Assembly (NCBI GenBank): GCA_027483175.1
Contig: JAIXVE010000243.1
Coordinates: 1-33,056, forward strand
Direction of reading: 5' to 3'
DNA length: 33,056 nt
Origin: Verrucomicrobiaceae bacterium
GTDB lineage: Bacteria; Verrucomicrobiota; Verrucomicrobiia; Verrucomicrobiales; V1-33
Position 1 is the stretch's first letter; the number at the start of each line of letters is the position of its first letter. The translations under genes were made by a program, and so were the position numbers. Under the pieces are notes generated by a model. The model did no database searches and was not told the DNA's origin. It worked only from the letters and a program-made list of their open reading frames with translations. Positions 10,560 through 18,812 of the stretch are shown here, piece by piece.

Positions 10560-10587
10560 ACCGGCGGCCGCCCGCGCGACCGCCGGT
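10560..10587 (-). promoter_or_regulatory. Hairpin between atpE and atpF
   Basis: A perfect 8-bp GC-rich stem, ACCGGCGG (10560-10567) with CCGCCGGT (10580-10587), begins 15 bases past the atpE stop codon. No U-run follows on the minus strand, so it is not a classic terminator. Its place just 3' of atpE suggests an mRNA-stabilising or processing structure; this is inference. Confidence 0.6.
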
Positions 10588-10602
10588 CCCCGGAAATTCA
10601 AC

Positions 10603-10872
10603 TCAGCGACCTTGCAGCGCCAGAATGAACGCGTAAATCGCGATCGCTTCCGCCAGCGCCATCCCGATGATCGCGATCACCAGAATGTTACCGAACGCGC
10701 CCGGATTCCGACCCACCGCCTGCGTAGCGGCAAATCCAGTCAATCCAATCGCAATACCCGCGCCGGCACCAGCCACCCCAAGGGTGAACGATCCGTTCAG
10801 GTTGCTTGCCTTTGCCACGTCTGTAGCGCTCGCCGCAGCTTCCTGCAGCATGGAGATGAGGTCCATTGTCAT
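10603..10872 (-). CDS. atpE: F1Fo ATP synthase subunit c (proton-type)
   Basis: An 89-residue c-ring subunit with two membrane helices joined by the conserved polar loop RNP (55-57). The ion-binding carboxylate is Glu75 in MALAEAIAIY. The next residue is Ala, not the Ser/Thr of Na+-binding c subunits, and the helix-1 glycine stretch (GVAGAGAGIAIG) lacks the matching Gln, so coupling to H+ is expected. An N-terminal extension of about 28 residues precedes helix 1. A second ATG (codon 3) could also be used. Hairpins flank the gene on both sides, which may raise its yield relative to its neighbours. Confidence 0.97.
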   Translation of the reverse strand: MTMDLISMLQEAAASATDVAKASNLNGSFTLGVAGAGAGIAIGLTGFAATQAVGRNPGAFGNILVIAIIGMALAEAIAIYAFILALQGR

Positions 10873-10908
10873 GTGTTTTTCTGTGCTTGGTGTTGTTCTG
10901 GTGTGACG

Positions 10909-10945
10909 TGCTGCCGCCCGCAGTCAAGCCACGGTCACGGCAGCA
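10909..10945 (-). promoter_or_regulatory. Hairpin between atpB and atpE
   Basis: A perfect 8-bp stem, TGCTGCCG (10909-10916) with CGGCAGCA (10938-10945), has a 21-base loop. It starts 15 bases after the atpB stop codon and ends 36 bases before the atpE ATG. Together with the hairpin at 10560-10587 it brackets atpE. A role in transcript processing or stability is inferred from position only. Confidence 0.55.
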
Positions 10946-10959
10946 AAAGTTTCCGAAAA

Positions 10960-11892
10960 TCAATGATGCCCTTCCTCCCCGTGCTCCTCGTCGTGCGTCG
11001 TCGAGAGCTTGATGAACACCGCATTCAGCAGCGCAAACACCATCCCCTGCAACACCCCAACCAGAATCTCCAGTAGGAAGAACGGAATCCGCAGCAGCAC
11101 GCTGCAAATGAAATCAACCGCCGCATTCCCCGTCTGCACCAGCGTCGCCATCGTGTGCAGCAGGTTCTCGCCAGCAAAAACGTTCCCATACAACCGCAGC
11201 GACAAGGTCATCGGACGGAAAATGATCGAAATCACCTCAATCACCCCCACCACAATAAAGATCGGCATCAATCCATACTTCATCGCCCCCTTCAATCCAC
11301 CCTTCGGCCCGAACGTGTGATTGATGAAACCACCCACCCCAAGTTCCTTGATCGTAATCACAAACCACACCACCAGCGAAATCAGCGCAATCCCAATCGT
11401 CATGTTCATGTCCGCAGTCGCCGGCCGCAGCAATGGCGCTTGCCCATGACCATCAGGCCCCACCCCCAATACAAAAATTGACCCCACCCCAGGCAGCAAC
11501 CCAAACCAGTTGGCCACCGTAACAAAAATGAATATCGTCGCCAGCAACGGAAACGCCTGCGGCGCAATCTTCGGCCCCACAATGTTCTCCACCTGCTTGT
11601 ACAGGAACTCGACCACCAACTCGAGGAAGTTCTGCTGCTTCCCAGGCACCGACTCCACCTTCTTCATCGCCCCCCGCACAAACCACAAAATCAATCCCAC
11701 CACAATCAACCCAACCAGCACCGAATTCGTAATATAAGACAGAACCCCATCCCCAGCAAACAACCCCTTCGCATCAGGATCCACCCCATGATGGCCTCCA
11801 TGACCGCCCTCATGCGCTCCCTCCCCGTGCGCTGCAGCAGCGTCGGATAGTACGGATATAATGGATGTCAGAAATACAGAATCAGCCAGCAT
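10960..11892 (-). CDS. atpB: F1Fo ATP synthase subunit a
   Basis: A 310-residue membrane subunit forming the proton half-channels. The essential Arg is Arg233 in SLRLYGN, and the preceding IFRPMTL and following FAGENLLHTM segments match the family. The protein begins with a hydrophobic segment and a His/Gly-rich stretch (about 22-36), then the first core membrane helix at about 52-72; the C-terminus is again His/Glu-rich. These His-rich ends are extra to the E. coli protein and may face the periplasm or cytoplasm as metal- or proton-buffering tails (inference). It is the first gene of the operon; no atpI homologue precedes it. Confidence 0.96.
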   Translation of the reverse strand: MLADSVFLTSIISVLSDAAAAHGEGAHEGGHGGHHGVDPDAKGLFAGDGVLSYITNSVLVGLIVVGLILWFVRGAMKKVESVPGKQQNFLELVVEFLYKQVENIVGPKIAPQAFPLLATIFIFVTVANWFGLLPGVGSIFVLGVGPDGHGQAPLLRPATADMNMTIGIALISLVVWFVITIKELGVGGFINHTFGPKGGLKGAMKYGLMPIFIVVGVIEVISIIFRPMTLSLRLYGNVFAGENLLHTMATLVQTGNAAVDFICSVLLRIPFFLLEILVGVLQGMVFALLNAVFIKLSTTHDEEHGEEGHH

Positions 11893-11998
11893 GGCACTGA
11901 AATTAGAGAAGTCTGTCGGCCTCTGGGGGAACGCCTACAGGTCTTCCGGGTGAAGTCCGGCGGATCTATCCCAACCAGACGGAACGCGCAAGGCTAAT

Positions 11999-12016
11999 TT
12001 GTGAAATTTTTCACAA
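11999..12016. promoter_or_regulatory. CRP-type palindrome upstream of the atp operon
   Basis: The sequence TTGTGAAATTTTTCACAA is a perfect 8-bp inverted repeat with a 2-base centre. It contains TGTGA-N6-TCACA, the exact consensus half-sites of CRP-family regulators. It lies about 107 bases upstream of the atpB start. A poor -35-like TTGCGC (complement of 11986-11991) lies just downstream on the same strand. Binding by a CRP/FNR-family protein is inferred from the motif. Confidence 0.6.
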
Positions 12017-12028
12017 GCGGCTGCAAGC

Positions 12029-12065
12029 CTTGATTTATCAAGCCTCGGGCGATTTATGAATCGCC
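12029..12065. promoter_or_regulatory. Two further palindromes in the MFS-atpB spacer
   Basis: CTTGAT-TT-ATCAAG (12029-12042) and GGCGATT-TATG-AATCGCC (12048-12065) follow each other. The second is a 7-bp stem with a 4-base loop, 37 bases after the small-subunit stop codon on the leftward strand, and may end the upstream transcript although no U-run follows. The first resembles an operator half-site pair but its spacing does not fit the FNR consensus. Confidence 0.45.
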
Positions 12066-12102
12066 GTTCCTTTACGCCGTTCACCAGTTTTCCGCCCGTC
12101 TC

Positions 12103-12228
12103 TCACCGCTGCGTCGCATCCGGAACACTCTCGAAAAGCGGACTCGCCTTCCGCACCGACTGCTGCACTCCCCACCCCAGCGGTACCGCCACCGCCAGCC
12201 ACGAAACAATCAGGATCATCACACGCAT
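12103..12228 (-). CDS. MFS transporter small companion subunit (41 aa)
   Basis: A 41-residue protein beginning MRVMILIVSWLAVAVPLGWG and ending SVPDATQR. It has one membrane helix (about 3-22) followed by a short polar tail with the pattern VQQSVRKASPLF. This matches my recollection of the small proteins annotated as 'MFS transporter small subunit' beside OFA-family (oxalate/formate antiporter-like) permeases. It starts 10 bases after the stop codon of exactly such a permease, so the two are almost certainly co-translated. The likely role is assembly or stabilisation of the carrier; that is inferred from context. It is easily missed because of its size. Confidence 0.8.
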   Translation of the reverse strand: MRVMILIVSWLAVAVPLGWGVQQSVRKASPLFESVPDATQR

Positions 12229-12238
12229 ATCGAAAAGC

Positions 12239-13570
12239 TCAGGCTGAAGGGTTTACATGATACTCGGCGCGCACCGGGCGCACCAGCAGGTTCGCCACCA
12301 GTCCAATCCCCAGCAGCACACACATCAGATAAAACGTCCCGTTGTACGCCTCCGCCTTCGGCACCCCTGCCGCCACCCGACTCGCATACAACCCGTTGAT
12401 CAGCGACGGCCCGATCACCGCCGCCATGCTCCACGCCGTAATCAGCCTCCCGTGAATCGCTCCCACCTGATACGTCCCGAATAAATCCCTCAGATACGCC
12501 GGGATCGTCGCGAAACCCGCCCCATACATGCTGATAATCAACGCCGTACACACCAGAAACAGCGTCCGGTTCCCCGTCTGCTGCGCCCACGGCAGGGTCG
12601 CATACAGCGCCGCCCCAAGCACAAAGTAAATGCAGTACACCACCTTCCGTCCCGTCAGGTCCGACACCGACGACCACACAAACCGCCCGCCCATGTTGAA
12701 AATGCTCAGCAACCCCGCAAACCCTCCCCCCACCACCGCCGACACCCCGAACATGTTCTGCAGCATGTCGCTCGCCAACCCCAGCACCCCAATCCCCGCA
12801 CTCACATTCATGCACAACACCACCCACAACAGCCAGAACTGCGGGGTCCGCCACGCCCGATCCACCGAAACACTCGCCGTCGTTACCAGCTTCGATTCCG
12901 TCTCCTTCGGCACCCAACCCTTTGGCTTCCACCCCGCCGCAGGCACCCGCACCATCACCGCCCCAAACAGCATGAACCCACTGTAAATCGCCGCCATCAG
13001 CGTCAGCGCCACCTGCGCCCCAGTGTCCGCACCCTCCCCAAACCGCCTCATCAGCTCCAGCGCCAGCGGTGCCCCCACCAGTGCCCCGCCCCCGAATCCC
13101 ATGATCGCCATCCCCGTCGCCATCCCCGGACGGTCCGGAAACCACTTCACTAGCGTGCTCACCGGCGCAATGTACCCCAGTCCCAGCCCAATCCCCCCCA
13201 GCACTCCATACCCCCCCAGCAGCAGCGGCAGCGATTGATACCGCACCGCCAGCGCCGCCAGCAGCAACCCGCCGCAAAAACACAACCACGACGCCAGCAT
13301 CGTCTTCCTCGGCCCGCTCCGCTCCACCCACTTCCCGAACACCGCCGCGCTCAGCCCCAGCATCACCAGCGCAATCGAATACGCCACCTGCACCTGCGGC
13401 ACCGTCACCCCCAGCTCCGTCGCCAGAGGCTTGTTGAACACGCTGAACGCATACACCTGCCCAATGCACATGTGCACCGCAATCGCCGCCGGTGGCACCA
13501 GCCAGCGGTTGAATCCCGCCCGCGCCTCAGTCGCCGCCCGCCCTAACCATCTGTCTGCTGAAAATCCCAT
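12239..13570 (-). CDS. OFA-family major facilitator transporter
   Basis: A carrier of about 443 residues with twelve predicted membrane helices. The first helix carries the OFA-like hallmark IGQVYAFSVFNKPL, and the loop after helix 2 has a typical MFS motif (FGKWVERSGPRKTML). OFA members move small carboxylates such as oxalate/formate, lactate or pyruvate; the substrate here is unknown. The ATG at 13570 is preceded by a G-rich GGGGGA at good spacing; ATG 13582 is the alternative, and the open frame reaches 13657 without homology. It is 105 bases after the sulfatase and directly precedes its small companion gene. Confidence 0.88.
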   Translation of the reverse strand: MGFSADRWLGRAATEARAGFNRWLVPPAAIAVHMCIGQVYAFSVFNKPLATELGVTVPQVQVAYSIALVMLGLSAAVFGKWVERSGPRKTMLASWLCFCGGLLLAALAVRYQSLPLLLGGYGVLGGIGLGLGYIAPVSTLVKWFPDRPGMATGMAIMGFGGGALVGAPLALELMRRFGEGADTGAQVALTLMAAIYSGFMLFGAVMVRVPAAGWKPKGWVPKETESKLVTTASVSVDRAWRTPQFWLLWVVLCMNVSAGIGVLGLASDMLQNMFGVSAVVGGGFAGLLSIFNMGGRFVWSSVSDLTGRKVVYCIYFVLGAALYATLPWAQQTGNRTLFLVCTALIISMYGAGFATIPAYLRDLFGTYQVGAIHGRLITAWSMAAVIGPSLINGLYASRVAAGVPKAEAYNGTFYLMCVLLGIGLVANLLVRPVRAEYHVNPSA

Positions 13571-13675
13571 ACGTCCCCCCATGTTGTGCACCCCCACACG
13601 CCGTGTCAGCAAAAAAACACCCGTTTCCCCCGTCCCCCGCCAGCAATCAGCCGACACCTCCGCCCAAACCCACCA

Positions 13676-15034
13676 TCACTCCGGCAATCCCTCCAGATCC
13701 GCCGGCAGCACCGGGTTGTCCTTCACCACCTCGGCCTCCATCAATTCCCTCAGCTCCGCCACCTTCTCCGGATGCTCCCGCGACAATTCCCGCTTCTCTA
13801 ACGGATCCTCCCCGATCCGGAACAGCTGCACTTTCCCTTTGTTCCCGACAATCAGCTTCCACTCCCCTCGCCGCAGCGACCGCTCTCCCTTTTTCGCAAT
13901 GTAAATGCTCCGCTCCGCCACCGGCTCGCCCGACTTGATTCCGTCCCACTGATTCACACCGTCCCACCGTGGATCCCCCTCCGGCTTCCGGTGAATCATC
14001 GCCGCCATCGTCGGCAACCAGTCCACCGCATGCATCGGCACGGTGTACTTCCCTGGCCGCAGCACCAGCGGCCAGTTCACAAACGCACACACCCGCGTCC
14101 CTCCCTCATAGAGAGTCCCCTTCTCCCCCCGCAGCGGATCATTCTCGCTGTTCAGCGGCGAATCCCCCACCTTCCCCGCATACGCATTCTTCAGCGACTC
14201 AATCCCGCCATTGTCACTCGTGAAAATCACCAGCGTCTTGTCACGCTGCTTCGTCTCCTCCAGCGCCGCCATCATCTCCCCGACCTTCGCATCCAGCTGC
14301 GAAACCATCGCCGCCATCCGCAGCCGCGACTCATGCCGCACCGGATCATCATCAAACTTCACCCCGACATACCGCTCCTTGTACTCCGCCGGCGCATCCA
14401 CCGGCGTATGCACCGCATGAAACGCCACATACAGAAACCACTGCGGCTCCTTCGCCCGAATCACCCGCAATGCCTCCGCCGCCACCAGTTCCGTCGCATT
14501 CCCCTCCTCACGGAATAGCTTCCCGTCCCGATGCCACGTGTCCTTGTACACCGAACCCTCACGGTAGAAATGCGTCCACGGATCCGCCGCTCCCGTTAGG
14601 GTCCCGTAACTCGTATCAAACCCATACGCATTCGGCACCCACTCCGGCCGAGCCCCCAGATGCCACTTCCCGCACTGATGCGTCCGATACCCATGCGCCT
14701 TCAGAAAAGACGCCATCGTCAGGGTCCCCTGCGGCATCGCCCGTAAATTACTCGGAGCCAATGCCTGCGGCCCGAACCTCCCAGGATACCGACCGCTCAT
14801 CAGCGCCGTCCGCGTCGGCGTGCACACCGGCTGCACATAATGCTGATCCAGCTCCACCCCGCCCTTCACCAACCCGTCCATCACCGGGGTCTTCCCAAAC
14901 CCGCCATGCCAGCCCACATCACCCCAACCCAGATCATCCGCCACAATCAGCAGGATATTCGGCGGGCGCGATTCACCACGGACCGCCACCGCTCCGCTCA
15001 GCAGCACCAATAACAGATAACAGCACTTCTTCAT
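13676..15034 (-). CDS. Secreted type I (formylglycine) sulfatase
   Basis: A 452-residue arylsulfatase-family enzyme. A signal peptide (about 1-20) precedes the mature start. The metal-binding DD pair is at 33-34 (ADDLGWGD). The sulfatase signature CTPTR has Cys71 as the residue to be converted to formylglycine, and Arg75. GKWHLG and the SDNGG segment supply further active-site residues. Maturation needs a formylglycine-generating enzyme encoded elsewhere. It would remove sulfate esters from a sulfated sugar or similar compound outside the cytoplasm. It starts 7 bases after the giant dehydrogenase, so the two are co-expressed. Confidence 0.93.
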   Translation of the reverse strand: MKKCCYLLLVLLSGAVAVRGESRPPNILLIVADDLGWGDVGWHGGFGKTPVMDGLVKGGVELDQHYVQPVCTPTRTALMSGRYPGRFGPQALAPSNLRAMPQGTLTMASFLKAHGYRTHQCGKWHLGARPEWVPNAYGFDTSYGTLTGAADPWTHFYREGSVYKDTWHRDGKLFREEGNATELVAAEALRVIRAKEPQWFLYVAFHAVHTPVDAPAEYKERYVGVKFDDDPVRHESRLRMAAMVSQLDAKVGEMMAALEETKQRDKTLVIFTSDNGGIESLKNAYAGKVGDSPLNSENDPLRGEKGTLYEGGTRVCAFVNWPLVLRPGKYTVPMHAVDWLPTMAAMIHRKPEGDPRWDGVNQWDGIKSGEPVAERSIYIAKKGERSLRRGEWKLIVGNKGKVQLFRIGEDPLEKRELSREHPEKVAELRELMEAEVVKDNPVLPADLEGLPE

Positions 15035-15041
15035 AAAAACG

Positions 15042-18000
15042 TCAGGGCTCTTTCCCCGCAGAAAACACCATGCGGAATCCCAGCCGGAATGTCTCGCCCT
15101 TTTTCACCGCCACCACACTCGGCTCACCACGCTTCATCGCCGCACGCCCGAACGGATTCGCCACCATCAATCCATAATCCCGGTTGTGCCACCACGACGT
15201 CCTGAAATTGTCAGGATCCGGCACCACCCTCACCCCCGCCCGCACGCCGCCCACCGCCCCGGAATACTCGCACCATTCCGCCTCCTGCCCCCACGTCTCC
15301 GCCGCCGACTCCTTCCCGCCACTGCTCCGAATCATCCCGCCACTCCGCTCCGCCAACCCACTCGCCACCCGCACCCCGAAACCCATCTCCTCCTGATCCC
15401 CAAACCGAAACCCGTCCACCAGCGGCGTCACCTCCGCCTTCCACTCCAATCGCATCTCCCCACCCTCATCCCGCACCACGATCCGATTCATCATCCGCGC
15501 AAATTCGCTCCCGTCCGCCTTCAGCATCGTCGACTCCGTCACAAATCGCACCGCCCCCTCCACCACCGCCGGCCCCTCCAAAAACCGATCATGCCGAATC
15601 ACCGCACGGTTCCGCCAGTAATCCTCCCCGGACACATCCCCGAACCCTAGCCACACGCCCGGATGCATGTCCGCATGGTCCACCGGCTCTCTTCCCTCCA
15701 CCGGCGGAAACCCACGCGTCACCAGCACGCCACCCGGCTCCCGCAGATTCGCAAAAAACGGCCGCCTCACCACCGGATGCCCAAAGTGAAACTCACCCGC
15801 CACCGTCTCCCCTCTCATCACATCCACCCGTCCCTCACCCATCCGAAACGTCAGCGCTCCCGCCTCCTTCGCCTCCCCTCCGCCAGTCTCCCGCTGCGTC
15901 AGCAGCCAAGCCGCAATGTCCGCCACTTCCTTCGCCCCTAGCAACCCTCCCTGCGGCGGCATCGGCGAAACCTTCAGGGTCTCGTGCTTCGTGATCTCCC
16001 CCTCCGGAATCTCCACCGTCTTCCCTCCCGCCACCCCCAGCCGCACCACTTTCCCCGTCGACAGCAGCATCCCGAAATGCGTCTTCCCGCCTGCCTCCAC
16101 CACATGCGCCGCATACCCCTCCGTGATCACCGCGTTAGGATCCAGCATCGACCGCACCACGCCCTTCGCATCCATCCGGCCGCCCAATCCACTCAGGTCC
16201 GGCCCGAAATTGATCCCGCGGCCCGCCACCCGATGACACGTCGCACAGCCCGCCCCATGAAAGAACAGCGCAGCCCCGCGCCTGACATCCGCAGTTCCAA
16301 TCGCCGCCAGCGCCATCTCCTCCGTCGTCGCCACCACCGGCATCTCCAGCGCCTTCGGCCGAATCACCACAAAATAATTCGCCTTCGGCCCCCTCGCCCG
16401 TCCCGCCAGATTCCCCCCCAGCGTCACTTTCCCAGCCGGAAACTCCCTCGACCACAGCCGGAACTCGGTGTCGCCATTTCCCACTCTCAAATCCGTGTCC
16501 GCAAACTCTCGCAGCCACCCCGCCCGCTCCCGGATCCGTTCGTCATACCCAACCATCACCGTCGCCGCCACCGGCAGCTCAAATGTCAGGAAGCTCTCCC
16601 CGCCCGACGCATCGTCCTCATTCGCCAGCCGCAGCAAATAACTCCCGTCCACCAGCGCCGGCACATCCCCGAACCGATAAGGCCGGTCCGTATAGCAAAG
16701 CACCCCCTTCCTTAGCACCCCCACCGCAACCCCGCGCCCGCTCTCCACCTTCACCTCATGCGCCAATGGATGAACGTCCGCCGCCCCCGCCACCTCGGTC
16801 ACCGCTGCCCGCTTCCCCATTCCCAATTGCGCCACCACCCTGACACCCTCATCCCCATCACCCGCCAACCGCGCCAGCATCTCCCCATCCGCCTCGCCAA
16901 GATCCAGCAACCCCAGCAACCCACCACAACGCACCCCGCCCCGCACATCCCCCAGCATCCCCTTCAACACCGCCGCACCCCCGAGATCCCGCAAACACCG
17001 CCACGTCGCAAAATACGTCAGGCGATCTTTCTCCACCGCCGCATGCTCCACCAGCAGCGGCACCGCCGCCGCCAACCCAGCCTCACGCACCGCCAGCACC
17101 GCCGCCAGCCGCAGTCTCGGCTCTCCCTCCTTCAAGGCCCCCGGCAGCACATCCATCAGCTCTCTCGCCTTCAGAAATCCTAGCACCCTAAGGCTCTGCA
17201 GTCTCTCCCCCATCGCCGCTCCCTCCTTCACATACCGCCCCGCAAATTCCCCAGCCCCCACCCCCGCCCGCGCCATCCCCCACATCACCCACATCGCCGC
17301 CGTCCGCGACAACCCACCACCATCCAGCGCCCCACGCATCTCTCCAATCACCGCCGCCCCGCGCCTCACCAGTTCATCCTGCGCCGCCACCCGACGCACC
17401 GCCAGCACGCCATCAAACTCTCCTATCAACTCCCCGACCGTCATCTCCCCCATCCGCTTCTTCGACAACGGCCGCATCGCCGCCGCCCCTCGCGGCATCA
17501 CCCGGAACACCCGGCCCTCATTGCTCATCTTCCCCTCTTTGTCCCACTCCACCCCGTACCCGCTGCCCCAACCCGTCACATACAACCCGCCATCCGGCCC
17601 CACCGCCATGTCCACCGGCCGATAAAGCGCCTCCCCGCCCCTCACAAAATCACCCCACCGCCCACCCTCAGGCACCATCAGCGATCCATCCCACGACGGC
17701 CGGTACACATGCGTCCGCTTCAGCAGCCAGTCATTCACCAGAAACACGCCGCGCCACGCCGCCGGCCACGTCGGAACATCCACAAACACCACCCCAGTCC
17801 CGCTCCCCTGAAACACCGGCCCGCTCACCGGCACCGTCGGCAGATGCCGCTCCCCCGTCCAGTGCGTGCTCCACCCATGCGACCACCCGTACTCCGCCCC
17901 CGCAAACGGCATCAGCAATCGATCCCCTTCGTTCTGATCCTGATCCACCGTTAGCCAGTCAAATTCCCCGCTGAACGCCAGCCCATACGGATTCCGACAC

Positions 18001-18758
18001 CCTCGCGCCACAATCTCCAGCCCCGCCCCCATCTCCCCACACCGCAGAATCCCTCCCATCCGCCCCCAGTCATCCGCAGGATCCTGATAGGCCGCCCGAT
18101 ACTCCGCCGCACCAAAGGTCTGCACCGGCGGAATCTCCGGAGCCCCCGGAGGCCCCGGCTCACCCCACAATTCCCGAAACGCCCGCGGCGCAATCCGCCA
18201 GGGCTCGTCCGCCTTCATCTCCTTCAGCACCACCCCACGGCTGTTCCCCTTGCTCATATAAAGCCGTCCATCCGGCGCCCACGTCAACCCATGCAGCCCA
18301 TGCTCGATGTTCCCCAGATCAGTGAACACCCTCACATATTCATCCGCCCGCCCATCCCCATCCCGATCCCTCACCACCGTCAGATCCGGCGCATTCGCCA
18401 CCCACAGATCCCCACCATGCCACGCCATCCCCTGAATGCAGTTGAACCCTCTCGCAAACACCTCCGCTCCTTCCATCTCCCCATCCCCATCCCGGTCCGT
18501 CAGCACCACAATCTCATCCATCGGAGTCTCCACCCGCGGGCTCCGATACTGCGGCCCCTGACTAACATACAGCCGCCCCTCCGCATCAAACGCCAGCGAA
18601 CACGGATTCCTCACCATCGGCTCCTTCGCCACCACCCGCACCTCAAACCCCTCCACCACCGCAGGCAACGCCGCCCGATCCGCCCCCCGATCCTCAAACG
18701 CACCTAACGCCACGCCCGCTTTCGCCAGCATCGCCACCACCGTCACAATATACTTCAT
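15042..18758 (-). CDS. PVC-type propeller-HEAT-cytochrome c protein with PmoA-like C-terminal domain
   Basis: A secreted protein of 1238 residues. After a signal peptide (about 1-21) comes a beta-propeller of the 'membrane-bound dehydrogenase' type (about 35-430; Asp-rich DRDGDG turns that look Ca2+-binding). Helical HEAT-like repeats follow (about 450-680), then a beta-rich linker and a class-I cytochrome c domain with the haem motif CATCH (838-842; His842 axial ligand, probable Met in SPMPPQGG). The last 270 residues match the PmoA-like / DUF6807 family (HPGVWLGFGD and related). Such proteins are thought to oxidise sugars or alcohols and pass electrons to haem, but few have been tested. The ATG at 18758 sits at the signal peptide; the open frame to 18809 is not needed. 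It lies between the dipeptidase (54 bases) and sulfatase (7 bases). Confidence 0.88.
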   Translation of the reverse strand: MKYIVTVVAMLAKAGVALGAFEDRGADRAALPAVVEGFEVRVVAKEPMVRNPCSLAFDAEGRLYVSQGPQYRSPRVETPMDEIVVLTDRDGDGEMEGAEVFARGFNCIQGMAWHGGDLWVANAPDLTVVRDRDGDGRADEYVRVFTDLGNIEHGLHGLTWAPDGRLYMSKGNSRGVVLKEMKADEPWRIAPRAFRELWGEPGPPGAPEIPPVQTFGAAEYRAAYQDPADDWGRMGGILRCGEMGAGLEIVARGCRNPYGLAFSGEFDWLTVDQDQNEGDRLLMPFAGAEYGWSHGWSTHWTGERHLPTVPVSGPVFQGSGTGVVFVDVPTWPAAWRGVFLVNDWLLKRTHVYRPSWDGSLMVPEGGRWGDFVRGGEALYRPVDMAVGPDGGLYVTGWGSGYGVEWDKEGKMSNEGRVFRVMPRGAAAMRPLSKKRMGEMTVGELIGEFDGVLAVRRVAAQDELVRRGAAVIGEMRGALDGGGLSRTAAMWVMWGMARAGVGAGEFAGRYVKEGAAMGERLQSLRVLGFLKARELMDVLPGALKEGEPRLRLAAVLAVREAGLAAAVPLLVEHAAVEKDRLTYFATWRCLRDLGGAAVLKGMLGDVRGGVRCGGLLGLLDLGEADGEMLARLAGDGDEGVRVVAQLGMGKRAAVTEVAGAADVHPLAHEVKVESGRGVAVGVLRKGVLCYTDRPYRFGDVPALVDGSYLLRLANEDDASGGESFLTFELPVAATVMVGYDERIRERAGWLREFADTDLRVGNGDTEFRLWSREFPAGKVTLGGNLAGRARGPKANYFVVIRPKALEMPVVATTEEMALAAIGTADVRRGAALFFHGAGCATCHRVAGRGINFGPDLSGLGGRMDAKGVVRSMLDPNAVITEGYAAHVVEAGGKTHFGMLLSTGKVVRLGVAGGKTVEIPEGEITKHETLKVSPMPPQGGLLGAKEVADIAAWLLTQRETGGGEAKEAGALTFRMGEGRVDVMRGETVAGEFHFGHPVVRRPFFANLREPGGVLVTRGFPPVEGREPVDHADMHPGVWLGFGDVSGEDYWRNRAVIRHDRFLEGPAVVEGAVRFVTESTMLKADGSEFARMMNRIVVRDEGGEMRLEWKAEVTPLVDGFRFGDQEEMGFGVRVASGLAERSGGMIRSSGGKESAAETWGQEAEWCEYSGAVGGVRAGVRVVPDPDNFRTSWWHNRDYGLMVANPFGRAAMKRGEPSVVAVKKGETFRLGFRMVFSAGKEP

Positions 18759-18812
18759 CCACCCATCTTCCCGGAACCAGGCTCCCCCAGTCAAGCCCCG
18801 ATCCCCCATCCC

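Noticed and set aside
12029..12042. FNR box (TTGAT-N4-ATCAA)
   Set aside because: The half-sites are present but the spacing is 2 bases, not 4, so it is not an FNR consensus site.
12056..12247. Rightward 63-codon frame upstream of atpB
   Set aside because: It starts inside a palindrome and runs opposite the convincing 41-residue transporter companion.
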